A DNA stretch of 35,100 nucleotides from a virus: the IMG/VR virus record IMGVR_UViG_3300025010_000156, positions 1-35,100 of that record. One strand, given 5' to 3'. Below are positions 13,173-21,651 of this stretch, piece by piece. Under the pieces are notes generated by a model. That model ran no database searches. It was not told the DNA's origin and worked only from the letters and a program-made list of their open reading frames with translations. The position numbers and the translations under genes are program-made. Within the stretch, counting starts at the first letter, position 1. Each line of letters begins with the position of its first letter.

Positions 13173-16100
13173 TTATGAACATTTGCTATAACCACAGGAT
13201 TTACAACAAATACACGAACCTTCATTAATCAACGGTTCTTTACATTCAGGACACGATTTTGAATCATTAATAATTTCTATACTTGCCAAATCGGTTTTAA
13301 TTTCTGCTTTTGTATTAGTATTCTCAAATTTACTCTTAACATCTTTTACTGCTTGTTTAAGAATATTAGCAATAGCATGAGGACAACTAGCACCTTTACT
13401 AACTGGTTTTCCTTTGGTTCTAGCATTTGTATAAGAAGAACAAATATCTACACTTTCTAATTGGTCAATAATATTTTCAATAGGAATGCCACCACGTAAT
13501 GATAAAGATATCAATCTAGATACTGCTTCCTGATTACTTTTACATGTTCCACTGCTACCTTTATTAGTAAATGTTTGATTAATATTGCCTTTTTCATCCC
13601 ATGTCACTGTAACATACGCATTTCCACAACCACTGACAAATTTATAAGTTCTACTATCTGCTACAGATGGTGCTTTAATAACATGACCTCGATCAATTAT
13701 TTCAATGACATCTTCTGTTGTATCGCTATTTCCTGTACTTAATATTTGATTTTCTCTACAACCATCTCGATAAACTGTGATTCCCTTAATTCCACTCTTG
13801 GCTGCCATTATGTATACATTACCTACATCTTCTACTGTAGAATTACTTGGCATATTTACTGTCTTGGAAATGCTTAAACTTACATATTTTTGGATTTGCG
13901 CTAATACTTTCACATGCCATTCAGGAGAAATATCATTTGCTGTTACAAATATACGTTGAGATTCTTTTGTGAAAATATCATCTAATCCTTTAATTGAACC
14001 TCCATTATCATTGATTCTATTCAATATTACATCCGTAAACATATTATTCTTTTTTAGATAATCTTCAAATATATCATCTGCAACCATATATTCATCATTT
14101 TCTTTATCTCTGCGTTTATAAACTAGAGCATATTCTGGCTCTATTCCTCCTGTAGTATTTGCAATAAATGCAATACTTCCATTAGGCGCAATACTTGTCA
14201 TACTAGAGCATCTAACTTCAAGATTTTCTTCTTCCCATTTACTACCTTTCCAAGAAGGATAAATTCCTCTTTCTTTGGCTAATTTGATGTTGTATTGTAA
14301 TGCATTGTAATCAATAAATCCATATAATTTATCAATAAAATCTAAACACTTTTGAGAATCATAGGGAATTTTCAACATGTAAAGCAACTGTGCAAATCCC
14401 ATTGTTCCTAGTCCAATAGGTCTAATTGCTTTGGTTACGTCTTCAATCTTTTTTAATGGCAATCTATTTACGGTAATCATATCATCTAAAAATCTAAATG
14501 ATAATTCTATATTTTCCTTCAAAATATTCCAATTCACATCTTCTGACTCAAATACCTTTTTAAGATTAATTGATGCTAAATTACAACTAGAATATGGAAT
14601 GTTAATATATTCCATACAATTATGAACAGTAAATCCTTCTACAAAACCCCAATGATTTAGAGGTTCACTAAAATCATAAACTTCTTCCTTTCCAATGCTT
14701 TTTATTGAGTTAATTTTAGGTGATCTATGTATTAACAATTCATTTAATGATTGTTTCTTGTAATCGTGATAAAATCCAATATTATCATGAAATTTAACAA
14801 TATCTGCAAATTTACTAATATTAATATCATAACTTTCTTTGCATTGATATTCACCATTACTAAATTCAACTAATTTACTTTTGTTAGTCGTAATACAACC
14901 AAAAATATTAAAATCTTTTTCTAATGCTTTTAATAACTGAAGTGCAAAAACCTTTGATGTAGTTTTATAACTTATTCTTTCTTTCTTTATAATACTTCCA
15001 TTTGCAGAATAGCATCCTTGAATAAAACTAGCTTTTTGATTTTGTGTCCAATTTGTATAAGTGATTGGAAACACTCTTTCAGGCAATGGACTGCCATCAA
15101 ATCCTAAATTAATCAATCTTCCTTTAATGTTTTTTACATAATAAGAATGATGTCCACCATTGCTATTTTGTGCATAATCTTCATTTTCAAACAGCTTAAA
15201 AATATCCTGATCATTTTCTCCTATATTAACTTCAATACCAGAATGAGCGTCTGAATTAATTCTTGATAAACAACCATCCCCTTGAATAAAACCATATTTG
15301 ATATATTCATTGTCATATTTGGTGTAATAATTTAAGTTAGGCATTAACTTCTTATTCTTTAAATCTTTAGCTTCGCAACTTGAACCATCTACCAGCATAA
15401 ACACATGGTTGGGAGTACATTTTATAGATGCTTTAGTTGTTGTTTTAATTTCAACCACATCTTTAATTCCACTGCACCATACTTTTCCTTCACTAACTAA
15501 TCCTTGATTATTTATTAGTTGAATATTTTTATCTACTAGTTCTCCAAATGTTTTATATCCATCCTCAGTTAATAATTTCATATCTGCCGTGAAACAAGGA
15601 TTTCCAAAAACTTCCATATGTAAATGAGGGTTCATATTTCCACGGTTCATGTTGCCTTGCATAGAAAGTCCAGGTTCCGCTGTCTTCCATGCGCTTAACA
15701 TAATTTCATTCCATAGGTCGGTTGCTTTTACTGTTTGATAAACCTTGTTATTAAATCTTAATTCCCAGTCTCTATTATTTTCCACAGCATTTATAAACTC
15801 ATCTGTGATACTTACAGAAATATTCATATTATTTAATTGAGTAGTATCATCTTTGGAATGAATAAAGTCAAAAATCTCAGGATGATCGCATGGTAAATCT
15901 ATTTTTAAGGCTCCATTTCTCTTATTTCCTTGTTTAACTCGATTAACAACTTCATTGAAAACATTCATAAAACTAATTACTCCTGATGCAGTTGAACCAG
16001 AAGAATTACACAATGCACCTCTTGGACGAATTTTTCTCATAGAAAACCCTGCTCCACCAGACATTTGAAAAATCTTTGCACATTCTGCTACAGTTTGAAA

Positions 16101-17624
16101 AATACCTTCAATATTATCTTCAATATCTACTACAAAACATGAACTTAAAGATTGTGATGGAGTGCCAGCGTTGAAGATGCAATTATGTACTGCTATTCCA
16201 TTTACTACATAACTATGATCATCCTCAACTTCAAGATTATAAACAGTCGTATCCATTAATTCCTTGGTTATATTTTGTATGGGAGAACACAAGTAGCCTC
16301 CAACATTTTTAAAAGAACACTGATATTTTCTTTCTATTAATTCATTTTTTCCAATCAATACACATAAATCCTTCATGTAATTTGGAGCAGATTCTATTTT
16401 GTAATAAAATTTTTCTTGCTTTTTATCCCATTGTTTAGTCATGCTACAATAATAACCTAATCTTAAACAGAGAAAATATATCTGACCAACTAAATTGTAA
16501 TTATTTAAAGCCATTACAAATCTATCTGGTGTATCCGTGTTTTCAATATTATTGTAGTGACAACCATCACCTCTAAACATACCAACCAATAACATCTTCT
16601 GCTTTTCATATGGTAAATACATGAAATACTCTGGAATTTTTATTTTGTCATTTCCATGCCCGAATAGTGATTCAAATAGATACACGAGAGTTTTACTATG
16701 AAAACATACTTCGGTAGTATTATTATACGTTTCAATTATTGAAGTTAGTCCGAAATAAGTTTTACCTATTTGATTAACTTGTTCGACATATTCAATTTCA
16801 TTTTTATGGAAAGTAAATCTTAAACGATTTCTTTCTACGCTCAGACTTCCTTCTGCTAACCAATATCCAAATAATAACATCATATCGTTATTTAATGGTA
16901 TTTCTTTTGGAATTCCCTTATTCGTAGTTGATTTACAAGGAACGCCATTCGGAGTAACCCGATCAATAATTCCATATATTAGTTCATTTTTTTCACAACA
17001 TTCAAATCTAGACTGTATTAATTCTTGCGTGTTGATTACGGAAATATCATTAGTAACATCTGTATTATAATGACCTACTACAGCATAATCTCCTTCTGTC
17101 AAGTCTTTTGCAAAGATCCATTCTGGTTTTGCGTTTTTAAATTCGATTTCTCTCCTAATCTTTCCAGATGGATACCTTATATTTTCTTTTTTTACTGCAA
17201 AAATAGGGTGATTTCCTGTGCATTTAAACTCATCATTTAACAGCTTGCATACATTTAAATTGTAAATATCCTCTCTTGTTTGTCTCTCGAAGATTTGAGA
17301 TACTGATTTTACATTTCTATCATGCGTTATCACTTTATCTCCAACTTGAATATCTTCAATATCGACCATACTTCCATCGGATTTTGTAACCTTGTTTCCT
17401 GCTGTAAAGCAAGGACTAGATGGAATAAATTCCATGCTATTAATTTTTTTATAAAATTGTTCTATGTAATAAGGAATATCCTTTTCATTTTCAGCTTGAG
17501 CTATACTTGTAGCCACCCTCATTGCTATATCAGACCATGTATGTTCGATTAATTTACCTTCATTATCTCTTAATAGATATCTTTTTTCTAGTAGTTTTTG
17601 TACGTTATCGTTTATTTTAGTCAA
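13173..17624 (-). CDS. nrdJ: Class II (B12-dependent) ribonucleotide reductase with two inteins
   Basis: The precursor is 1483 aa; TTG start at 17622-17624 with GGAGG 9 nt upstream. Removing inteins at residues 72-481 and 677-1002 leaves a 747-aa enzyme, the usual NrdJ length. It converts ribonucleotides to deoxyribonucleotides using adenosylcobalamin. Extein motifs: NAGTPSQSLSSCFV with redox Cys496; SGGAGFSMRKIRPRG; NP|CME with thiyl Cys1003 and Glu1005 (Asn675 before the intein); SSCNLASINL with redox Cys1014; APNGSIAFIANTTGGIEPEYALVYKR; and a C-terminal Cys cluster (ECKEP, SCICCKSCGYSKC) for electron delivery. Both active-site cysteine partners and the Glu are present, so the spliced product should be active. 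Followed by Nudix and preceded by its own promoter. Confidence 0.95.
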   Translation of the reverse strand: MTKINDNVQKLLEKRYLLRDNEGKLIEHTWSDIAMRVATSIAQAENEKDIPYYIEQFYKKINSMEFIPSSPCFTAGNKVTKSDGSMVDIEDIQVGDKVITHDRNVKSVSQIFERQTREDIYNLNVCKLLNDEFKCTGNHPIFAVKKENIRYPSGKIRREIEFKNAKPEWIFAKDLTEGDYAVVGHYNTDVTNDISVINTQELIQSRFECCEKNELIYGIIDRVTPNGVPCKSTTNKGIPKEIPLNNDMMLLFGYWLAEGSLSVERNRLRFTFHKNEIEYVEQVNQIGKTYFGLTSIIETYNNTTEVCFHSKTLVYLFESLFGHGNDKIKIPEYFMYLPYEKQKMLLVGMFRGDGCHYNNIENTDTPDRFVMALNNYNLVGQIYFLCLRLGYYCSMTKQWDKKQEKFYYKIESAPNYMKDLCVLIGKNELIERKYQCSFKNVGGYLCSPIQNITKELMDTTVYNLEVEDDHSYVVNGIAVHNCIFNAGTPSQSLSSCFVVDIEDNIEGIFQTVAECAKIFQMSGGAGFSMRKIRPRGALCNSSGSTASGVISFMNVFNEVVNRVKQGNKRNGALKIDLPCDHPEIFDFIHSKDDTTQLNNMNISVSITDEFINAVENNRDWELRFNNKVYQTVKATDLWNEIMLSAWKTAEPGLSMQGNMNRGNMNPHLHMEVFGNPCFTADMKLLTEDGYKTFGELVDKNIQLINNQGLVSEGKVWCSGIKDVVEIKTTTKASIKCTPNHVFMLVDGSSCEAKDLKNKKLMPNLNYYTKYDNEYIKYGFIQGDGCLSRINSDAHSGIEVNIGENDQDIFKLFENEDYAQNSNGGHHSYYVKNIKGRLINLGFDGSPLPERVFPITYTNWTQNQKASFIQGCYSANGSIIKKERISYKTTSKVFALQLLKALEKDFNIFGCITTNKSKLVEFSNGEYQCKESYDINISKFADIVKFHDNIGFYHDYKKQSLNELLIHRSPKINSIKSIGKEEVYDFSEPLNHWGFVEGFTVHNCMEYINIPYSSCNLASINLKKVFESEDVNWNILKENIELSFRFLDDMITVNRLPLKKIEDVTKAIRPIGLGTMGFAQLLYMLKIPYDSQKCLDFIDKLYGFIDYNALQYNIKLAKERGIYPSWKGSKWEEENLEVRCSSMTSIAPNGSIAFIANTTGGIEPEYALVYKRRDKENDEYMVADDIFEDYLKKNNMFTDVILNRINDNGGSIKGLDDIFTKESQRIFVTANDISPEWHVKVLAQIQKYVSLSISKTVNMPSNSTVEDVGNVYIMAAKSGIKGITVYRDGCRENQILSTGNSDTTEDVIEIIDRGHVIKAPSVADSRTYKFVSGCGNAYVTVTWDEKGNINQTFTNKGSSGTCKSNQEAVSRLISLSLRGGIPIENIIDQLESVDICSSYTNARTKGKPVSKGASCPHAIANILKQAVKDVKSKFENTNTKAEIKTDLASIEIINDSKSCPECKEPLINEGSCICCKSCGYSKCS
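14619..15596 (-). mobile_element. Intein 2 of NrdJ (326 aa), inserted at the catalytic cysteine
   Basis: It begins CFTADMKLLTEDG after GNP and ends WGFVEGFTVHN before CME. Block A is Cys1, block B is CTPNH, block G is VHN|C, so splicing residues are intact. A LAGLIDADG nuclease region is present: first motif YGFIQGDGCLS with Asp; second motif FIQGCYSANGS, where the catalytic acidic residue is Asn. The +1 extein Cys is the thiyl-radical residue of the reductase, so splicing is needed to form the active site. Boundaries were checked codon by codon. Confidence 0.93.
16182..17411 (-). mobile_element. Intein 1 of NrdJ (410 aa) with LAGLIDADG endonuclease
   Basis: It begins CFTAGNKVTKSDG after IPSSP and ends DHSYVVNGIAVHN before CIFNAGT. 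Block B is CTGNH and block G is VHN|C. Two LAGLIDADG motifs, FGYWLAEGSLS and LLVGMFRGDGCHY, both keep acidic residues, so the homing nuclease may be active. The +1 residue, Cys482, sits where many reductases have Thr in the PTxxNAGT motif. Both inteins start CFTA and end VHN yet differ in length. Confidence 0.93.
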
Positions 17625-17659
17625 TTATTTGTCCTCCAATAATTTTATTTTTATAATTT

Positions 17660-17668
17660 ATTATACCA
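17660..17668 (-). promoter_or_regulatory. Extended -10 promoter before nrdJ
   Basis: On the minus strand TGGTATAAT (17660-17668) is an extended -10 box; no good -35 is visible, which such promoters can tolerate. Transcription would begin near 17653 and the nrdJ start lies about 30 nt on. Confidence 0.5.
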
Positions 17669-17691
17669 TAAGTATCTTCTTTGATTTTACC

Positions 17692-17853
17692 CTACTTTCC
17701 CCAATCATGTAATATACCCTTTGCATCAACGCTAACATTATTAGATAATACTCTTAGTTGTTCCCACTCTTCTTTATTTAAACTAGGGAATTTATCTAAT
17801 AACACTTTTAACTCCCTGACTTCATCAAAAATATCCATACAATCATAATTCAC
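17692..17853 (-). CDS. Small protein, paralogue of the gene at 18070-18273
   Basis: 53 aa; GTG start at 17851-17853 with AAGGGAG 10 nt upstream, stop TAG at 17692-17694. The segment VRELKVLLDKFPSLNKEEW followed by EQLRVLSNNVSV lines up without gaps with VEQLKPLLNNYPILNIKQL and EELRILSNMLSV of the nearby gene. The two are clearly duplicated copies. Helical; function unknown. Confidence 0.65.
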   Translation of the reverse strand: MNYDCMDIFDEVRELKVLLDKFPSLNKEEWEQLRVLSNNVSVDAKGILHDWGK

Positions 17854-17882
17854 TATACATCATCTCCCTTCATTATTTATTC

Positions 17883-18083
17883 TTATACCAAAACACTACC
17901 ATAATAACTACATTTGTCACATTTAACATTTCTTTGTGGTGGATCTGAACAAAGTATAATCCACATATCCATTAACAATTCATTACCACATTTACCACAA
18001 ACAATATTACAATTTCTCCATTGTGGATTTTCTATTTGAAACTGTCTTTGTCTTTCTTGATTATATTCATCAATTGTTTTCAA
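17883..18083 (-). CDS. Small zinc-ribbon protein
   Basis: 66 aa; TTG start overlapping the end of the upstream gene by 14 nt, so coupled translation is likely. VCGKCGNELL and VKCDKCSYYG give a four-Cys zinc ribbon with an intervening hydrophobic strand (MDMWIILC). N-terminus helical and basic. Function unknown. Confidence 0.6.
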   Translation of the reverse strand: MKTIDEYNQERQRQFQIENPQWRNCNIVCGKCGNELLMDMWIILCSDPPQRNVKCDKCSYYGSVLV

Positions 18084-18273
18084 TTTTATTTATCACATCC
18101 TCTGCTAATACTCCTTTGATTCTCTTATTATAGAGGTAGTTTCCTAGCGAAACAGATAACATATTAGAAAGTATTCTCAATTCTTCTAATTGTTTTATAT
18201 TTAGAATAGGATAATTATTAAGCAATGGTTTTAGTTGTTCGACAATATAAATTTCTCTCATCTTATGTAACAA
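18070..18273 (-). CDS. Small helical protein, paralogue of the gene at 17692-17853
   Basis: 67 aa from a TTG at 18271-18273, or 63 aa from the ATG at 18259-18261, which aligns with an internal ATG of the paralogue. It overlaps the end of the upstream gene. Its core matches the 53-aa gene (see there), and it has an extra C-terminal helix. The duplication brackets the zinc-ribbon gene. Function unknown. Confidence 0.6.
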   Translation of the reverse strand: MLHKMREIYIVEQLKPLLNNYPILNIKQLEELRILSNMLSVSLGNYLYNKRIKGVLAEDVINKIENN

Positions 18274-18457
18274 TACCTACATCTTCCTTTTTAATCAATT
18301 CATTTGGTGCTTGCCAGAACCACTGAAACGAATTACTTTCTGAACAGATATTATGAAATCGCATGTAAATTTGTTCTATATCGGGTTGTGCTAAAAATCT
18401 CAAACAAATAGAAGATTTAGGACATTCTAAGAATTTACACATTGAAATGTTTGCCAA
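18263..18457 (-). CDS. Small Cys-containing protein
   Basis: 64 aa from a TTG, or 59 aa from an ATG six codons in. CKFLECPKSSICLRF near the N-terminus has a C-x4-C-x5-C spacing; one more Cys at about 38 could complete a metal site. Similar short modules occur elsewhere in the window. Function unknown. Confidence 0.5.
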   Translation of the reverse strand: MANISMCKFLECPKSSICLRFLAQPDIEQIYMRFHNICSESNSFQWFWQAPNELIKKEDVGIVT

Positions 18458-18460
18458 ATT

Positions 18461-18649
18461 CTAATCTTCCGTCCTCTCATTTTTAATTTCTGATTCAAAC
18501 CACTCTCTACCTAATGCAATAAATGATTCTCTTTTATAATAACCAATTTTACCTGTATCTTGTTCAAAACAATGCATATAGTTAATTTTATCATGATAGT
18601 TTGATTCATATTCTTCTTTGAAGATTTCTATCCACTTTGATCCATCCAT
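18461..18649 (-). CDS. Small hypothetical protein, start codon uncertain
   Basis: 62 aa from the ATG at 18647-18649, which has no nearby Shine-Dalgarno. A good AGAGGTG lies about 30 nt upstream, and 7 nt after it comes an in-frame ATT that would extend the product by IKILTDA. ATT starts are known but rare (infC). The rest is charged and helical (WIEIFKEEYESNYHDK). Function unknown. Confidence 0.5.
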   Translation of the reverse strand: MDGSKWIEIFKEEYESNYHDKINYMHCFEQDTGKIGYYKRESFIALGREWFESEIKNERTED

Positions 18650-18689
18650 TGCATCTGTTAGAATTTTAATATGTATTCACCTCTTTTGA

Positions 18690-18746
18690 TTTAGCAAGAA
18701 TTTGATTGGTAGTATTGATAAGGCATATGATCAAATCCTTGCTAAA
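18690..18746 (-). other. Intergenic RNA hairpin, 17-bp stem
   Basis: Arms 18690-18706 and 18730-18746 (TTTAGCAAGAATTTGAT against ATCAAATCCTTGCTAAA) pair at 16 of 17 positions. The remaining pair is A-C on the plus strand but G-U in the minus-strand RNA. The loop is 23 nt. No T-tract follows, so processing or stability is more likely than termination. Confidence 0.7.
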
Positions 18747-18790
18747 ATTATGATAATTATTTTATGATTTGTGTTTAGGAATTATGTCTG

Positions 18791-18937
18791 TTAACCAATC
18801 TTTTTATAATATGTAGTAATATTGGTTAAATCACTTGTACTGAACATGAAATTTGCTGTGTCATTGGAATTGTATTCTTGGGAAGTGCAGGTAGTCCATT
18901 GACCGTCGATTCGATTGATAATTTTTGTGGGATTCAT
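18791..18937 (-). CDS. Small hypothetical protein (48 aa)
   Basis: ATG at 18935-18937 with a near-perfect AAGGAGGTG 9 nt upstream; stop TAA at 18791-18793. The product begins MNPTKIINRIDGQWTTC and is polar, rich in Asn, Thr and Ser. The strong initiation signal makes it a likely gene. Function unknown. Confidence 0.65.
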   Translation of the reverse strand: MNPTKIINRIDGQWTTCTSQEYNSNDTANFMFSTSDLTNITTYYKKIG

Positions 18938-19012
18938 TTTGTTTTTCACCTCCTTAACTTAATATAAATGATAATCCATTAAAAGGAAGATTTTATCTGA
19001 TATTTTAGAATT

Positions 19013-19243
19013 TTATGATTTTGAAAGTGTTGTGAGAGTAGGGTTGTAAGGTTGGGTATTTATGGAATTTGGTTGTTTATCATACTCCAAGTATTTTTCT
19101 AATAAATTTTTAACATATTCAGCATTATCAAGTAAATCGTTAGCATCAACCGTACCATCATGACAATTCATGCTTTCACAAAACTTGGTCAATTCTAACC
19201 ATATATTATTAATTTCCTTAACTTTGCTATATTGCTCTTCCAT
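19013..19243 (-). CDS. Small helical hypothetical protein
   Basis: 76 aa with AAAGGAGGA before the ATG. Two amphipathic helices (KEINNIWLELTKFCESM and NAEYVKNLLEKYLEYDK) are followed by a Pro/Thr-rich tail. It lies just downstream of the RecD-like helicase gene in transcription order. Function unknown. Confidence 0.6.
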   Translation of the reverse strand: MEEQYSKVKEINNIWLELTKFCESMNCHDGTVDANDLLDNAEYVKNLLEKYLEYDKQPNSINTQPYNPTLTTLSKS

Positions 19244-19320
19244 GAGTATTCCTCCTTTCTATGTATTAATAATAACATATTGGGAATGATAAGTCAAATA
19301 TATTTATTTAATGATTTTAT

Positions 19321-21651
19321 CTAAAACAATAATCTATCTTCTTTAATCTTTTGTGCATGAACAATATCATCAAAGTTTTTTAAAATACGTTTCAAGTGTG
19401 ATTTTTTGTTTGATACGCTGTTGTGAGATATAGCATACCTTAATGCTTTGCTTTCGGCACATAATACACAATATTCTTTTGCTCTTGTGATGGCTGTATA
19501 CACCCATTCTTTTGTCAACATTAAGAAAGAATTATTATCTAATCCTATAATCACTATTTTACTTTCACTGCCCTGGTATTTGTGACATGTGCACGCATAA
19601 GAAAGTTCAATGAATTTCCAATGATTTTTAGGAATAATTATTTCTCCAACTCTGTTGAAATCAATAATAATATCATAATTACTTATCTCTTTCACAATTC
19701 CCATATCTCCATTGAAAATAGGTGTTTCTACCACTAGATCCTCTTCGCACTCTTCATCGTCCCAATCATATTCAGTTATTTCACGTTTATCTGATTTCAA
19801 TATTGTTTTATAATTATTTTTTACATTCATAACCTTGTCGCCGACTCTAATTTTATATTTCATATCTTTTGAAAAAGATAATTCAATTTCTTGTAAAGTT
19901 GGATTATACGGATTGTATATATCTTGCAATGCTTGATTTAATTGAAAAGTACATGAATCTCCTTTTCTTTTCATAGGAGAAATAACTTGGATGTCAAAAA
20001 TACTATCAACCTTTGGTAAATTCTCTTTGAATTTTTCAATCATTTTTTTAGCAGTATGTGCTTTATTTACATAAATATCTAATTCCAAATCCTTTAATTC
20101 ACCATGTATTACATTGCCTGTATATCCATTCTCAAATATTTGAACTCCATTTCTTACGCTGATACTATCTGTAATAATTGCTGATTTTTGTGCTTGTCTG
20201 TGTATTTCAGTTAAACTGACAACAGGAATAACATTTGAACCAATAATATCACTTGCTACATTAAGTACGCCAATACTTTCAAGTTGGCCTATGTCTCCAA
20301 TTAAAACTACTTTCGTACCTTGCTTTATTGCTTGTAATAATTGATAAAATAAGAATCCTCCTATCATCGAAATTTCATCCACGATAATAATGTCATCAAA
20401 TAATGGATTATTCTTGTTAAATGTAAAGGATGGAGGTTTATATCCAAGCAAACGATGAATTGTTTTTCCTTGCTCTCCAGTAACTTCGGTCATTCTTGCT
20501 GCTGCTCTGCCTGAAAGAGCACATTGTGAAAATGAATAATTGCTTAACGCCTTTAACATTCCACCTACAACAGAACTCTTCCCTGTCCCGCCAAGGCCTG
20601 TAACAACCACTAATTGATTTTCTAATACAGTTTGAATTCCATCAATTTGCTGTTGTGTAAATTCCCATCCTTGGCCCTTTTCAAGCATCTTGATTTTTTC
20701 TTTCCAACCATCGTATTCGAATTTATTTTCTCCGTTCGCAATTCGTAATAATTCACTTGCGATATTATACTCTAAATCATAGTATTTTTTTAAACCAATT
20801 TGTGTTTTATCTTCGTTCCACCATAATTCATCTTTTATATCTTGGATTATTTTTCTTAAATGATCATCATCAATTTCCTCTCCTATACTTTCAACAATGC
20901 CATCCATTAATAAAGAAGGTGAGATGTAAGAATTTCCTTCTTCTGCATTTTTTTCTAAAAAATAAGTAATAAATGCTTTGACTCTTTGAGGAGCGTGAGG
21001 ATGTATTCCTGTAGTTAATGCAATACTATCTGCTTTCTTCCACCCTATTCCCTCTACTTCATCAGCAAGAATATAAGGATTATCTTTTATTTTCTGTATC
21101 GCAATTTCAGGAGATGGATATGAATCAACTATTTTTCTAATTGCATAAGGAGTTAAACCATATTTATCTAATTCTACATATGCAACAGAATAATCCACAT
21201 GCTCTTTATATCTTTCTATGAGTGCTACAGCAGTTCTAATTCCAATACCTTTTACTTTTGTAAGTGCTTGTGTATCGCCATTTTCTAAAACAGCAATAGG
21301 ATTTTCAAGTGTTTTATAGAGGTTGTCTATTTGTGTAGGAGTAAGTATCTTTGATAAAAATGTTTTTTGATTGTCTCCAGTTGACATGTCAGACAATACT
21401 CCCATATAAATTAAATTATATTGTTTCCCCCACTTAGGATCTATGACTTCTTTTGCCACAACTGTATATGTATCTTGATAATTAGGTTCTGCCATAACTC
21501 CTTTGACCGCAAAGCAATTATATTTATCTGTTGCGACATCACCATTAATTGAATCGAGTAGCGACACTATAAGAATACCCCAATTATTCTTATAGTGTCT
21601 GATCGAAGCAATTTTTACAGTACACTTAATTTGCTTTTCTTCTTCATTCAT
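19321..21651 (-). CDS. RecD2-type superfamily 1 DNA helicase
   Basis: 776 aa; its ATG follows the polymerase stop directly (TAAATG), so the two are coupled. The N-terminal 100 residues form an OB-like region, then helix-hairpin-helix units: ALTKVKGIGIRTAVALIERY (about 129-148) and EVEGIGWKKADSIA (198-211). The motor has Walker A GLGGTGKS (352-359), VDEISMI (424-430), LIGDIGQLESIG (450-461), LTEIHRQA (480-487), ISPMKRKG, YACTCHKYQGSE and VYTAITRAKEYCVL near the C-terminus. That is the full RecD2 set, so it should translocate 5' to 3' on single-stranded DNA. Its place beside polymerase and primase suggests a replication or recombination helicase. The early coding region contains a 15-bp hairpin. 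Confidence 0.9.
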   Translation of the reverse strand: MNEEEKQIKCTVKIASIRHYKNNWGILIVSLLDSINGDVATDKYNCFAVKGVMAEPNYQDTYTVVAKEVIDPKWGKQYNLIYMGVLSDMSTGDNQKTFLSKILTPTQIDNLYKTLENPIAVLENGDTQALTKVKGIGIRTAVALIERYKEHVDYSVAYVELDKYGLTPYAIRKIVDSYPSPEIAIQKIKDNPYILADEVEGIGWKKADSIALTTGIHPHAPQRVKAFITYFLEKNAEEGNSYISPSLLMDGIVESIGEEIDDDHLRKIIQDIKDELWWNEDKTQIGLKKYYDLEYNIASELLRIANGENKFEYDGWKEKIKMLEKGQGWEFTQQQIDGIQTVLENQLVVVTGLGGTGKSSVVGGMLKALSNYSFSQCALSGRAAARMTEVTGEQGKTIHRLLGYKPPSFTFNKNNPLFDDIIIVDEISMIGGFLFYQLLQAIKQGTKVVLIGDIGQLESIGVLNVASDIIGSNVIPVVSLTEIHRQAQKSAIITDSISVRNGVQIFENGYTGNVIHGELKDLELDIYVNKAHTAKKMIEKFKENLPKVDSIFDIQVISPMKRKGDSCTFQLNQALQDIYNPYNPTLQEIELSFSKDMKYKIRVGDKVMNVKNNYKTILKSDKREITEYDWDDEECEEDLVVETPIFNGDMGIVKEISNYDIIIDFNRVGEIIIPKNHWKFIELSYACTCHKYQGSESKIVIIGLDNNSFLMLTKEWVYTAITRAKEYCVLCAESKALRYAISHNSVSNKKSHLKRILKNFDDIVHAQKIKEDRLLF
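21563..21599. repeat. 15-bp perfect hairpin inside the RecD-like coding region
   Basis: GACACTATAAGAATA (21563-21577) and its exact reverse complement (21585-21599) are separated by 7 nt, with extra flanking TCGA matches. It encodes about residues 18-30 of the helicase. Such a long perfect stem is unusual in coding sequence and lies near the start of the gene. Confidence 0.75.
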
